A stretch of DNA of 64,000 nucleotides from Toxonevra muliebris (lineage: Eukaryota; Arthropoda; Insecta; Diptera; Pallopteridae). Below are positions 31,341-42,735 of this stretch, piece after piece; the first letter of the stretch is position 1, and each line of letters starts with the position of its first letter. Position numbers and translations under genes: made by a program. The notes beneath the pieces were generated by a model that worked only from the letters and a program-made list of their open reading frames with translations, searched no databases and had not been told where the DNA came from. The stretch covers positions 62,001-126,000 of the forward strand of contig CAVNUY010000007.1 of assembly GCA_963691655.1 (NCBI GenBank), given 5' to 3'.

Positions 31341-33100
31341 AAAAAAAAATGTTTTCAAAACTGGAAAAATTTATTGGGCCAATTTTAAATTTTCCACATA
31401 GCAGCGACAAATATATTTTTTTTCAATTGACTCTAATAAAAGACAAAAACCAAAATTGCTTGCAGGTAATGGTTGGTAAAGAAATGCTCTAAATAAATTA
31501 TGCCTCGATTAAACTGGTTCAAAATACCACAAATTACATTCTATATTTTATACCCGGTTTTAGAAGAAGGAAGACAAGTTTGTTGTAGTTTTTTAATCTT
31601 TATTGTTTTTTATTATTATTTACTAATATTAGGGGAGAGTGGTCCTAAGTTGGCACTGTGGGTTAAGCCGGCACCCAGCAATTCTCAGAGATAGCGCGCG
31701 TGTCGGATTAGCCATTTTGTCGTATGACAGGTTAGTAGACATGGATGTAATTTACGTTGACAATTGTCACTTTAGTTTTCGCTTGATAACGTGACCACGG
31801 TATAAATTTTTCGTGTGAAGCTACCACAGGTGTGTAAATATTTGAAAAATTCAATTAATTGAGTACGTTGGTTTCTGTGTTCTGTGTGCTTTCGTATGAT
31901 GAAGTCGATTTTTCATTCGGACTTGCTTCGTATGCGTAATAGCATGAAATGCGTAAAAAATCGTAGTGGTCCTGAGTCGGCACCTTCTTTTGTTGTTTTT
32001 TGGGTGTTATTCTATTTTGTTATGTTTACTTGCACGTTGCTTATCTCTTGTCGGTTTTTTCGATTTACCCAGTGAAGCAGACGCCTCACAGTGTGCTCAC
32101 GAAAAATTGTTTTTAGAATAATTATATAATTTTATTAGTTATTTTGTTGTGTAAAATTTGCTACAAACCGCGGTAACCGCCCTTGGCATCGGTTTTAACA
32201 GATTTTTAATTTTTTCCTTCATTTTGAGATTAATTTTTGTGATGGAAAACTGTTTCTATTCTATAAATAATGTTTGAAAATATTCGACATGTTTTTTCAT
32301 CGTAAATGGGTTAAATTTGTCAGTTTCATCCTAAAACTTATATAACATGTCCTTTTTCTTGCATTTGGGCAAACATTTTGTCCCAACTCAGAACGGGGGG
32401 GATGCCAGCTTAGCACAATTATTTTAAGAAATAGCTAAAATTTACTTCTTCACTTTGCATCACACTGCGGCCACAAAAATCACTTTACACTGCCCCGAAT
32501 GACATAGAATTGTAGAGAAAGGATTGTTTGGTCAAAGAAGGAATATTTGGTTTTTATAACTTTTAGAGCTTTTTAAGTATGTGTGTGAAGTGAACAAGTC
32601 GGGCGTGTTTAAATTGCTCTAATATTTTTTAATGTTTTTCAAGTAAATATTCGTTATTACTAAATTTTCATTAAATAATTGGATTTATTTGACCGTTTCA
32701 AATCTATACCAGCTAAGTTAAATACTTTTTTTGCTTACAATTTTTTGATTTTTCTTAAAATTAATTTTGCACGCATTATTGTGTTATCTTTTAATTGCAT
32801 ATTTTGTTTATTTAAATTTTTTCTCACTCTTTTTTTATTTGTTGAGAGAGATATTACGGTTTTAATTTGCCTGTTGTTTGTTTTTATTTCATTTCGTTTA
32901 TAATCTCTCAGCTGTTTCCCGTTGCAGCTGACATCAACTGCTTATCCCAGTGGCTTTCAAATAATTTTCAAATCAAATATTTTTTTTATTGTTTCCTATA
33001 CCTGCTAAATATTTTTCAAACTGTTTAAACTGATTTTTTTCATTACATAATTTTCAATACATTTTAAATTTTTCAATAAATTTTTTCTAAAAAATTTTTA
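31341..33100. other. Unassigned; scattered CCTAAGTTGGCAC-like words
   Basis: No gene is recognised. Related words occur at about 31640 (GTGGTCCTAAGTTGGCAC), 31661 (GTTAAGCCGGCACC), 31966 (GTGGTCCTGAGTCGGCACC) and 32398 (GGATGCCAGCTTAGCAC). They may be remnants of a repeat or transposon ends. The rest is AT-rich, with a possible LINE 5' leader just before 33109. Confidence 0.4.
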
Positions 33101-33108
33101 ATTTAGTA

Positions 33109-33980
33109 ATGGCTTGTTGTTACAATTGTAATTTAAAAGATGAGTCACAGCTGACATGTTGGTTGTGTGATGGCATTGCGCATGCAAAATGTGCAGGGTT
33201 GTCCGGTCGCACAGTTGACAACATAAATGAAAGGAAGGGACTCCGTTGGTCATGCGCAAAATGCAGGTCAACTGATGATGATCTGTTTAAGATTTTCAGG
33301 CAAACTAAAACTGCTTTTTCTGAATTAGGAAAAGGTTTGTCTAATCTAAATAACAAATTTAAGCATTATGAAATCTATTTAATAGTTTCAAATGCTTAGA
33401 AGAGTCTGTCTCCCCTCCTAAGCGGAAACGCACTAATATGGTCTTGCGTGGGGAAAGGGGTTATTGGAACCGCTCGGGCCTCCATCTGGAAATGCTGCTT
33501 CTCCCATCTCCTGGGTCACACCTGAAACTATGGTGGTTGATTCAGTGCCTAAGGTGGCAAATACCGAACCTGCCCCTAAAACTCCAGTACGCAGAATAAT
33601 TCCACCGCAACCTTCAGACGGCTGCTGATACACCTGTTACATCAGGTACTTCTAATCTTTCTGCTCCTAGAAAATTAACTATTGTACTGCCTAAAAGATC
33701 GGTGTTTGTCTCTAGATTCTCTAGTGACACTACTGTAGATGATATTCGTTACCATATTACCTCAATGATCGACACAAATGATTTCGAAATAAGTAAATTT
33801 AACTTTTCTTATCAGCGAAACATATTGTCTTTTAAAATCAATATTATTTCCACATTTTTTGATAAAATAATTGAAACAAAATTTTGGCCGGATGGAGCTA
33901 TTGTCCGCGAATTTGTTTTTAAACCGAACACAGTACCAGTTGCCAGAATATCTCGTACAACTGTTGTACCAAAAAACTGA
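33109..33980 (+). pseudogene. CR1-like LINE ORF1 with PHD finger
   Basis: The start at 33109 gives MACCYNCNLKDESQLTCWLC, then HAKCAGLSG and RWSCAKCR: a C4-H-C3 PHD-type zinc finger as found in ORF1 of CR1-group and related LINEs. The first frame ends at 33399. The rest of ORF1 lies in other frames, including SRFSSDTTVDDIRYHITSMI at about 33708 and FDKIIETKFWPDGAIVREF near its end at 33980. ORF1 proteins bind the element RNA. This copy is broken by at least two frame changes. Confidence 0.75.
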
Positions 33981-36004
33981 TTAATGAATTACACTGTAGA
34001 TTTCTGTACCAAAATGTTAGAGGGTTGAACTCAAAGCTTAAAGATATTTATTTGAAAAGTTTTGATTGCAATTATCATATTCTAGTGTTCACTGAATCCT
34101 GGTTGAAACCTAGTACCTACAGTGCAGAAATCCTCTGTAATTCTTATCAAATTTATCGAAAAGATAGGGAGCTGAAATTGGGCGGAGGTGTCTTAATTGC
34201 TGTTTTACAACTATTTGTATCTGATTAATTTTTTGTGACTAATAAAGATGATTTCGAATTCATTTATGTTCGCATTCGTTTCGGTAGAAAAAATATGTAC
34301 ATCACTTGTTCCTATACCCCACTTAACTCGAATTTGAGCGTTTACTTAAATCATGCTGCCTTGATAAAATCTTTTATCTGGCTTTGGTGATTTTAACTTA
34401 CCACAGGTTTCATGGAACCTATGTAGTGATACACAAACTTTGATACCGTGTTCCATCCGAGAAAATATTAACGAATTTTTAGACCTCATATCCGATCTGG
34501 GCTTATATTAAATAAACAACACGCTGAACAAGAATGGCAAAATATTGGATTTAATCTTTGTTGACGATTCGTCAAACCTATCATTATCTGTAACTAAACC
34601 ATACTCCATCCCTGAGGACAAATACCATCCTTCGCTTGAGCTTAATGTCACCTTAAACGATGGAAATCGTGAAAACAGTTCCAACAAAAATATAGTTTCA
34701 TCCCGCTATAAATTTTGTTTCAAAAATACGAACTATCAAAAGCTACAAAATTTTTTATCATCCGTAAATTGGCGTATAGATTTAATGATATTGATGGAAG
34801 TATACTGAATTTTAATAACACTCTCTACCAAGGTTTTGAACTGTGCGTACCAAAATGTAAAGTTTTCTTAAATCGAAACGATCCATCTTGGTTCACAACA
34901 GAATTAAAGAAACTTAAAAATTCAAAGAGTCGTTCTTTTAAACGATCTGGAAACAGTGTGGTAAATACCAGATGCTTAACATCTGGTAAGCGTAAAGTTA
35001 CTGATTTTCCATCTTCAATGAAATTAAATGATTGTGTATCTGATGATGATTCTGTCATTTCGAATTTATTTGCAAGTTATTTCAAATCTACATATTCTAA
35101 CAAACGTGTTGACAATCGAAGTCCTTATCCATTTGAAATTCCTAAGTTTAACACTATTTTGTTGCCCTGTTATTCTTCCAACGGAAGTCTTTAATTATCT
35201 TAATTCACTGAAGTTGACTTATACCGGGGGGCCAGATGAAATTCCAAGTTACATTTTAAAAATTTGTGCTGAGTCTCTGTATTTGCCACTTTCTGAAATT
35301 TTTAATGCTTCCTTGCGTAGCGGTATTTTTTCCAATGTTTGGAAAGAATCATTTATTATTCCTTTGCATAAGAGTGGTTCAAAATCTGATATTGCAAACT
35401 ACCGCGGTATAGCTAAGCTTAATGTGATACCAAAATTATTTGAATCGATCGTTACAGATCAATTGAAACATTCAGTGAGATCGTTGATATCACCTTTTCA
35501 ACATGGCTTTCTTAGAGGCAGGTCCACAGTAACTAATCTTTTGGAATTCTCAACTAATATAATTAAAGAATTTTCCAACAACTTTCAGACCGATGTCATC
35601 TATTTTAGTAAAGCTTTCGACGTAGTGAATTTGCTGATCGATAAACTTGATTTGTTTGGTTTTCCACCACTGTTTGTTAAATGGATTCGTTCATATCTGT
35701 GTAACAGAAATCAGAAGGTGCTGTTCAAGAGCTCTATCTCATCTTGTATTGAAGTTCCATCTGGAACTACATATGCTGATGATGAGAAACAAGTCTCGCT
35801 TCAACCAGATCTTGATGCGTTAACAAATTGGTGTCAGATTAATTTAATGTCTTTAAATTTAAAGAAATGTAAATCAATGGTCTATTCGAGAAGACAACTA
35901 ATCCCATCAGAATACCGTATAAATGATTACACCTTGGAAACTGTGCTTAATTTCACTGACTTGGGCATTGTGATGGACCCTAAATTACGTTTTAATTTAC
36001 ATAT
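33981..36004 (+). pseudogene. CR1-like LINE ORF2, endonuclease and reverse transcriptase
   Basis: The endonuclease begins about 34010 (QNVRGLNSKLKDIY region, then ILVFTESWLKP), with further endonuclease traces (DLIFVDDSSNL at 34546). The linker LKKLKNSKSRSFKRSGNS is at 34903. RT blocks follow: LTYTGGPDEIPSYILKI, WKESFIIPLHKSGSKSDIAN with YRGIAKLNVIPKLFESI, FQHGFLRGRSTVTNLLEF, VIYFSKAFDVVNLLIDKL, then a deletion: EVPSG is joined directly to TTYADDEK (about 35760-35775), losing the QG...LFINDL blocks while keeping the catalytic YADD. Frame changes occur in the endonuclease. The frame runs into the BEL insertion at 36000-36005 and resumes at 39871. Confidence 0.85.
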
Positions 36005-36444
36005 TGTTCGGGTTTATGCGGAGTTGCATGCCCGATGATAATTTGAAAATTGTCTTTAAAATGTTTTTTTTTTTTTTTGGATCAAGAAAAGAATAAAAAG
36101 GATTCACAATTTTTATGTATAAGAAAAATCCAATTTATTCAGTGCCAGTCGGCGACTTTCTTTTAAGGGATATGAAAGATGAGTCTATCCAATTTTAGAT
36201 TACAAAAAATATAAATTTTTAAGTAACGTTAAGCGCCCAATGTTGCTACATGTAGCGGAAATATACAATATTTACATCAATAATTCAAGAAATATGTAGC
36301 CAACATTGGGCGAACAATGTTGATGACAAAGTTGGGAAATTTAAAGATACAAATTTAATAAATACAATAAAATGAAATATGACCAAATCAATAAATACAA
36401 GAAACGTTGCTGTGTCGAACTCAATGAGGTTCATGTCCTCAACA
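36005..36444 (-). repeat. Left LTR (3' LTR of the minus-strand element)
   Basis: This 440-bp LTR is similar to 39383-39865 but lacks about 45 bp found there (39517-39561) and has a different T-run length at 36063. It contains the hairpin at 36234-36312. Confidence 0.85.
36234..36312. repeat. LTR hairpin, inverted repeat
   Basis: CGCCCAATGTTG + CTACAT (36234 on) pairs with ATGTAG + CCAACATTGGGCG ending at 36312, an ~18-bp stem around a ~43-base loop. The same structure is in the other LTR at 39655-39733. Confidence 0.85.
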
Positions 36445-37023
36445 TGCCGCGCCCCTTGCATCGGTGGAAGTTACCGGAGCGAATCTTGAAGTTGTTGTGG
36501 CTACGAATAGGCAGCGTCCATAATTTTCCTAAGTAGTGCCTACATTTTGCGATTGATGGCGCCTAGTGGAGAAGTTCGTATAAGCACGAGGGCGACCGCT
36601 GCATTAGTTTGATGGTTTATTGAGTAGGCGTTTCTGCCTGGATATTCGATGGGGCGAGACCACAGTGGCTACAGCTGGCAAAGGAGCTTCATGCTGAGGT
36701 GCGATGAGAGATCGCCAAACACTTGACTCAGTTCTTGTATTTCCGTACAGCGTTCATTCACGCTCATTTCCTGAAAGAAAGTGGGTTAAATCGATCACAC
36801 AATCGACATCTTGTGAGCTTGACCGCGAGGTTTTGCTTTTTCTTCTTCTGTAAAGAGACTATTATTATTGTTTATCAAATAGAATAATGAAACATGAATA
36901 TTGAAAGAGATAGAAAAAGGAGATCTATGGGGTAGTTTGGAAGTAGAAGAGTCTATGGGTAGTGGAGTTGGCTCTTATGCGGAAATGCGGAAGATTTTGT
37001 TACGCCAAGTGAAATGAAAACGG

Positions 37024-37500
37024 CTTATTGTATGCAGAGGGGTCACTTGGCCTTTGTCACCCAGTGATGAGTGGAACGGGAGGTGTCCTTCCCTTGAGTG
37101 TTCATACAAAGGCAAGTGCAATAAGCTCATTCCTACGCCTAACAAAACCAGGGGGTTGGATTTGTACGTTCGACGTTAATTGGATCCATTGAGGGGGTAC
37201 GATGTTTCCAACTTTAATGTTTCGCTTGACATCTAACCGCTTGAGTTCTAGCCGGGGAAGGCTTATTGTACGCAGAGGAGCCACTTGACCTTTGTCCCCC
37301 AGGGATTAGAGGAACGGAGGTGTCATTTCCTTGAGTGTGTGTGCAAAGGTAAGCGCAATAATCTTATTCCCACGCATAACAAAAACTAGGGAATTGGATT
37401 TGTATGCTCGGCAGGAACTGAATCCATCGAGGGAGTACGATGCTCCAACGAGTTTTTGGTTGACTCATAAGGGGCGATAGCCACCCTGCCGGGGAAAGAA
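37024..37500. repeat. ~238-bp tandem duplication inside the BEL relic
   Basis: Two diverged units start CTTATTGTATGCAGAGGGGTC (37024) and CTTATTGTACGCAGAGGAGC (37262). They share the order CAGAGG...CACTTG, CCTTTGTC, GGTGTC, CAAAGG, GCAATAA, GGATTTGTA and GTACGATG. The BEL RNase H motif APLRTISLPRLEL overlaps their junction on the minus strand, so the duplicated segment is part of pol. Confidence 0.7.
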
Positions 37501-37566
37501 AAAAAATGAGTTTGGGTTGTAGTCTTCTTGTACAAGCGAAAATATTTTCGTTCTTGTAAATGTAAG

Positions 37567-37614
<48 letters not shown>

Positions 37615-37615
37615 G
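37567..37615. repeat. (TA)n(GA)n microsatellite
   Basis: A TA run followed directly by a GA run of about 13 units, then imperfect AGAGA stretches to about 37670. Simple-sequence DNA inside the BEL relic. Confidence 0.95.
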
Positions 37616-38880
37616 AGACAAGAGATATAGATTTAGTATACATATAGAAAGAGAGAAACAGAGAGAAGAGATATAGTTTCTGTTAGGTCCAAAAATTTGT
37701 AATTTTTTTAAAACTCAAATGTGTCTTTTTATTTCCACTTTTCCACTTGTGTTTAGAGGAGCGAGAGAAGAGAGTTAGAGTTAGTTTTTAAAATTTTCAA
37801 TTAACTTAGCAAGTGAAGGTAAGAGTACATAATTTTTGTGCTTGTAAATGTATAAGAAAGAGAGAGAGTTGATATTGTAATACTCTGTTAATTTCATGAA
37901 AGTTTGTATGAAGGAAAAAGAGAGAGCGATTGTTTTTTTTTTTTTTTTTTGTTTTTGGAAGTGAAAGTATTCATATTGAATTGCTAGCACTATGAAAATG
38001 AATTTAATTCTGAATGATTGTGAGACAAATCATTTTCGAGTCAGTGGACCGACTGGAATAGTAACATTCCATCCAAGTTGGTGAGAATATGACAGCAAAG
38101 TAAATTCAAAAAGAAAAAAAAAGAGTTTTGGCGGGAACTCTCTTTGTATATTGAGCATATACGGCATAAATTGTGCCCCAATTGTATACTTATGTGTATA
38201 TGACTTGGATTGTACATATAACTGAAACTGTATCAATAAATATATTTATATATTCATACTTATATACAGTTTTAATGTTTTTTTTTCCAAGGGTTTTTTA
38301 TTAAATGTATAATTTGATTTCAAATTATTTTTATAAAAATTTTGAGATTATGTTTTTGTCAGTAATGTGCATATGTTTTTGCGCTCACTTACTGTGACAT
38401 AATTTAAGGGTGGGTTTTGATGTTGCTGTTGTTGTTGCTATGCTGCCTTTTGATATATCACTGTCGCTACTTTAGCATGCAGGCAGTGCGTTTCGGGTGG
38501 ACAAGTACCGAATGAAAATACATCACGAATAAAATTCGAAAAAAAAAATTCGCTTGGCGGGATTTTTTCTTGTATGTAGGTAATACAAAAATTACAAACA
38601 AAATTTTGTTGGGAGTAAGACATAAATTTTCAACTGTTTTATTATTTTGTACGGAGTTATATATATGTGATTATATATATTTTGTCCCCTTTTATTTTAT
38701 AACGGGCTTATCTTTATTATATCGGTTTTTTTTTTTTAATGTGTGAAAATTATTTTGAAGTTAGTAAGTATGTGTATAGATGTGCGACTTACTGCTGCTT
38801 TCTTCATAGGTGCTGCTTTTCGCTGCTTTCGGTGTTATTGTTGTCCGTTGTGTGCTGCGTTGATGATGCTGTTGCAGGTG

Positions 38881-38946
38881 GAGCTGCTGTTGCTGGTGTA
38901 GCTGCTGTTGCTGATGTAGCTGCTGTTGCTGATGTAGCTGCTGTTG
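38881..38946. repeat. 18-bp minisatellite GCTGCTGTTGCTGATGTA x3.5
   Basis: Units of GCTGCTGTTGCTGRTGTA are repeated head to tail with one G/A difference. On the minus strand this would encode Gln/His-rich repeats, and on the plus strand an Ala/Val-rich frame. No gene context supports coding. Confidence 0.9.
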
Positions 38947-39369
38947 TTATTTTATCGCTGCCCTCGTTTGCCCTAAAACACACTTTTTTTTTGGTTGGAT
39001 TTTTGTAAATTTACAAAATCTTTGTTCTTTGTTTTTTTTTTTTTTTTTTTTTTATTTGTGGTTTAATCAAAATGGCCGCACACCAACGCACTCTTTTTTA
39101 ATTTTTGTAGTTTTATATTTGCAGAGCTTTATAATTGGTTTTGTTTTTAAAGAAGGTTTATTTTAATAATATTCACTTTCATTTGAAATTATCATAAGTT
39201 GAAAGTTAATTTTTTATTATTTTTTTTGTTTTTGATTTTGCACACGAAAAAATGATCATCAGCGACCCGCATTGCTGTCACGACACTCAAGAAGTTGATG
39301 AAATGTTTTCTCGCTTATTCGACTAAAGTTCGAAGATCGAATTATTGGCGAGTTGGTTCAATGGTTTTA

Positions 39370-39382
39370 GCTCGAAGGACCA
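39370..39382 (-). promoter_or_regulatory. Candidate primer-binding site of the BEL element
   Basis: On the minus strand TGGTCCTTCGAGC directly follows the LTR end. It begins TGG as expected for a site complementary to a tRNA 3' CCA. The tRNA is not assigned. Confidence 0.6.
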
Positions 39383-39865
39383 TGTTCGGGTTTATGCGGA
39401 GTTGCATGCCCGATGATAATTTGAAAATTGTATTTAAAATGTTTTTTTTTTGGGATCAAGAAAAGAATAAAAAGGATTCACAATTTTTATGTATAAGAAA
39501 AATCCAATTTATTCAAAATAATGCTTAGTAAAGAAAATGAGTATAAATTTAGAGTATTTTAAGTGCCAGTCGGCGACTTTCTTCTAAGGGATATGAAAGA
39601 TGAGTCTATCCAATTTTAGATTACAAAAATTATAAATTTTTAAGTAACGTTAAGCGCCCAATGTTGCTACATGTAGCAGAAATATACAATATTTACATCA
39701 ATAATTCAAGAAATATCTAGCCAACATTGGGCGAACAATGTTGATGACAAAGTTGGGAAATTTAAAGATACAAATTTAATAAATACAATAAAATGAAATA
39801 TGACCAAATCAATAAATACAAGAAATGTTGCTGTGTCGAACTCAATGAGGTTTATGTCCTCAACA
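39383..39865 (-). repeat. Right LTR (5' LTR of the minus-strand element)
   Basis: This 483-bp LTR includes about 45 bp missing from the left LTR, and the hairpin at 39655-39733. It ends at the target duplication CATAT. Confidence 0.85.
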
Positions 39866-39870
39866 CATAT

Positions 39871-40444
39871 TAACATGTGTATAAATAAAGCTAAGGGAAT
39901 ATTTGCATTCATTAAAAGATGGTCAAAAGAATTTAATGATCCGCATGTAACGAAAACACTTTTTAAGTCTCTGGTAAGACCAATCTTGGAATACGATTCT
40001 CCAGTTTGGAGTCCTCAATATAACTGTTACAGGGATAGATTGGAATCTGTTCAGAAACAGTTTCTTTTGTTTGCTTTAAAAAGTTTTCGATGGGATTCAT
40101 CCCAAAACCTTCCACCTTACACACATCGTCTTAAACTTTTAGATTTACCAACTCTAGAGAGCAGAAGAGTAATGCTGAATGTCATGTTTTTGACCAAACT
40201 ACTAAATGGTGATATAAATTCCCAATTTTTATTAAATGAAGTTAACTTGAGCATACCAAACCGTTGTACAAGGTATCCAGTTACGATTAAACTAAGTTCA
40301 TGCCGAACTAATTATGCCCAAAATGACCCTTTTCGTTGTTTGTGCAATGACTTCAACAACCTTCATGGCTTATTTGATTTATCTGATTCTCAATTTAACA
40401 TTAAAAATACTGTTTTAAAATTTTTAAATGAATTAACCAGCTGA
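39871..40444 (+). pseudogene. CR1-like LINE ORF2, C-terminal end
   Basis: This is the open continuation of the LINE cut at 36004: INKAKGIFAFIKRWSKEFND, LVRPILEYDSPVWSPQYNCY, RDRLESVQKQFLLFAL, RLKLLDLPTLESRRV, NDPFRCLCNDFNNLHGLFDL, and a stop at 40442-40444. This is the typical thumb/tail of CR1/Jockey RT. It is intact over about 190 codons, in contrast with the upstream half. Confidence 0.9.
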
Positions 40445-40640
40445 TGATTACAAAATCTGTAGCTGTTGTTTGAAAACCACTTGGATAGTTTACTTCACCC
40501 TTCCACGTGTCGCGTCATATAGAGCAGTCCGGACTGTGTCTGTTTCGAGCACCGATCCGTTCGTTATGCGGATGCGCCCCTCGTGCGGCTAGGCGGGTAA
40601 GTGGGTCCGTTGGGATTCGTCGAAAAAAAAGTATGACTGA
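40445..40640 (+). mobile_element. LINE 3' UTR
   Basis: It closely matches 49196-49400 downstream of another copy, sharing AATCTGTAGCTGTTTGAAAACCA-like and GCACCGATCCGTTCG-like words, GCGGATG and GGCGGGTAAGTGGGTCCG. This defines a conserved family 3' end that stops near GGGATTCGTCG. Confidence 0.8.
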
Positions 40641-40649
40641 ATTTGTAAC

Positions 40650-42119
40650 AAAAAAAACGAATTTTTTTCTAATAAAATTTCTATACATCAATGGAATTGT
40701 TAGCTATTGTCTAAGTAGGTAATACTTATTTGAAAACTTTTAAGACATTTTGAAAAATTCCTCCCCTGTAAAGAAAAATCCTCCGCTTGAAAGAACCTCC
40801 CCTTAAAATTTTTAAAACTGCTGCCGAATAGTAATCGCTTTTAAACTTGTATTGAATGTATAGTAGAGTGCCATTAATTTTCGAAAGTTGGAAAATATTC
40901 CGCGGCACCCCTCGATCGGTTCGTTTTGTGTAAAATTTCAGGTCAATTGGATAAGGGGAAGAGCTCCAAAATTTGGAAAAAAACGGTTTTTGCGCACAAA
41001 ATTCATATTTGATTGCTTATATCTCAGACATTTTTTATTTTACATAAAAACTGTCTGGACAAAATTTATAGATCTATCAAAGAGGAATAATTCACTCATA
41101 TAAGTTTTTTCGGTATTCCTAATAACTATCGAATAAAAGAAAGAATAAGCTGAAATTACCCGATTAAATCTAACAGGTTTTACAAATGTAATTGTCCGCA
41201 CAACTGCGTTTTTCTTTACTTATTCTCTAAAAAAAACATAGTAACACCTGCATAGTCGTTCATAGGAATATGAAACCAATTTTTTCTGTCCAAAAGTGGG
41301 CTGAGACTTGTTTATCTATCAAAATGAACGTCGAGTAATTCGAAACACTCGCTAGCTCTCGAAAGTTGTAGTAACCCTGTTCTCATGATTCCCACTCCAA
41401 ATAGGATTATTTTTGCATTAATAAAGGAAAAAATGTAGTTACAAATGAGGTAAATGTTCCAGTCCCAGTCACTGTAATTGGTAAAAATTTTGTTAATAAT
41501 GTTTTTTGATATACTTTTTTGGGACTTTCTGTCTTTTTGTTTCTTAAAGCAAACGCGGACTGAAATTATAAAATTTAAATTCGAAAATCAAAGTTTACTA
41601 AGTTATGTCTGCAATTGTGAAAATGAATACGATGATACATTTAATGGACCATACCAAACGCCAGAAGATTATACTCAATGGAAAACTACGACTTAGAATT
41701 AAAGAATAACATTTTATGACTGTCTCCAAAAATTTTGGAGTTGATACGAGCGTTCTAGCACAAACTCGCGTTTAGCGTCCATGGCATTTAAAGTTTAATT
41801 GTCAGCTGCAGCTTCATGTAAATTATGTTTTTACAAATATAAATATTTAAAGATTTAGTAACAACAAAAAAATCCTAAACCTAAACTATAGTGTCCGGAC
41901 TTAGGCAACTGAGTGTCCAAACTTAGGAAAAACTATTTTTGGTGCCCGGACTTAGGGAATTTTTAGCACTTTGCATGACACCACTTTTAAAATAATTTAT
42001 GAATAATACTGTTGAAAAAATATTCGAAAATTAAGTTTTTAAAAAAAAGATTGTGCAGCCTTAGCTGTCCGAAGATAGGGCACTTTACGTTATATCTCAC
42101 CGTTTGATTGTATACACCA
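40650..42119. other. Unassigned; weak repeated GTCCGGACTTAGG words
   Basis: Short related words GTGTCCGGACTTAGGCAACT (41891), GTGTCCAAACTTAGG and GTGCCCGGACTTAGGG (41941) recur near 41890-41960 and could be transposon-end debris. A plus-strand frame at 41478-41696 has no recognised motif. Otherwise nothing is supported. Confidence 0.4.
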
Positions 42120-42735
42120 ACCTGTTATTAACCCGAAAGATGTTTTAAATCACTTAATAACCCTGAAGTGTACTTTCGACCCAGGCCCAGTTAATATTCC
42201 TAGCAGCATTTTGAGGAATTCCGGCGAAAAACTGTATTTACCACTGTCAAATATTTTTAATGCATCGTTAAAATTAGGATACTTTCCTAATTGCTGGAAA
42301 GAATCATTTATATATAATTCATTTATATATTATAATATACCTTCACAAGGGCGGTGCTAAATCCAATGTTGGGAACTACCGCGGTATAACTAAACTCAAT
42401 GCTATTCCAAAGCTATTTGAGTCTATCATTACAAAGTGAATTTCACCTTTCTTAGCGGAAAGTCAACTACAAAAAACCTCTTGGAATTTTCTTCATCTGT
42501 ACACAAAGCTATCTTGTCTAATTTGCAAATCGATGTCATATATACTGACTTCAGCAAACCTTTTGATACAGTTAATAACCACCTGTTACTTATGAAGTTG
42601 AAAAATATAGGGTTTCCTATATTGCTTTTAAATTGGATCAAGTCATATTTGGACAATAGAAGACAAAGCGTTTTATTCAAAAATACAATTTTGGATTTCA
42701 TCGAGGCCACATCTGGAGTCCCTCAAGGCAGCCAC
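42120..42735 (+). pseudogene. CR1-like LINE, RT fragment
   Basis: RT blocks related to those at 35 kb: IPSSILRNSGEKLYLPLSNI, FNASLKLGYFPNCWKESF, then after breaks FLSGKSTTKNLLEFSSSVHK, DVIYTDFSKPFDTVNNHLLL and EATSGVPQGSHIGPI. The piece stops just after the QG block. Stops and small insertions occur at 42310-42440. Confidence 0.85.

Larger units (their letters stand above)
36005..39865 (-). mobile_element. BEL/Pao element with both LTRs, inserted in the LINE
   Basis: Direct terminal repeats 36005-36444 and 39383-39865 both read TGTTCGGGTTTATG ... CTCAACA on the plus strand, flanked by CATAT at 36000-36004 and 39866-39870. Orientation is minus: after the right LTR the minus strand starts TGGTCCTTCGAGC (a plausible primer site), and before the left LTR it has AAGGGGCGCGGCA (a plausible polypurine tract). 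The interior (2.9 kb) keeps only traces of coding, including the BEL motif APLRTISLPRLEL at about 37240-37281. Removing the element and one CATAT restores LINE continuity. Confidence 0.85.

Noticed and set aside
37567..38946. Simple repeats as a possible CRISPR or satellite array
   Set aside because: The GA/TA run and the 18-bp GCTGCTG units have no spacers. They are ordinary micro- and minisatellites in a fly-type genome.
38739..39008. 89-codon plus-strand ORF with Ala/Val repeats
   Set aside because: The repeats come from the 18-bp minisatellite inside a BEL relic. No coding context is present.
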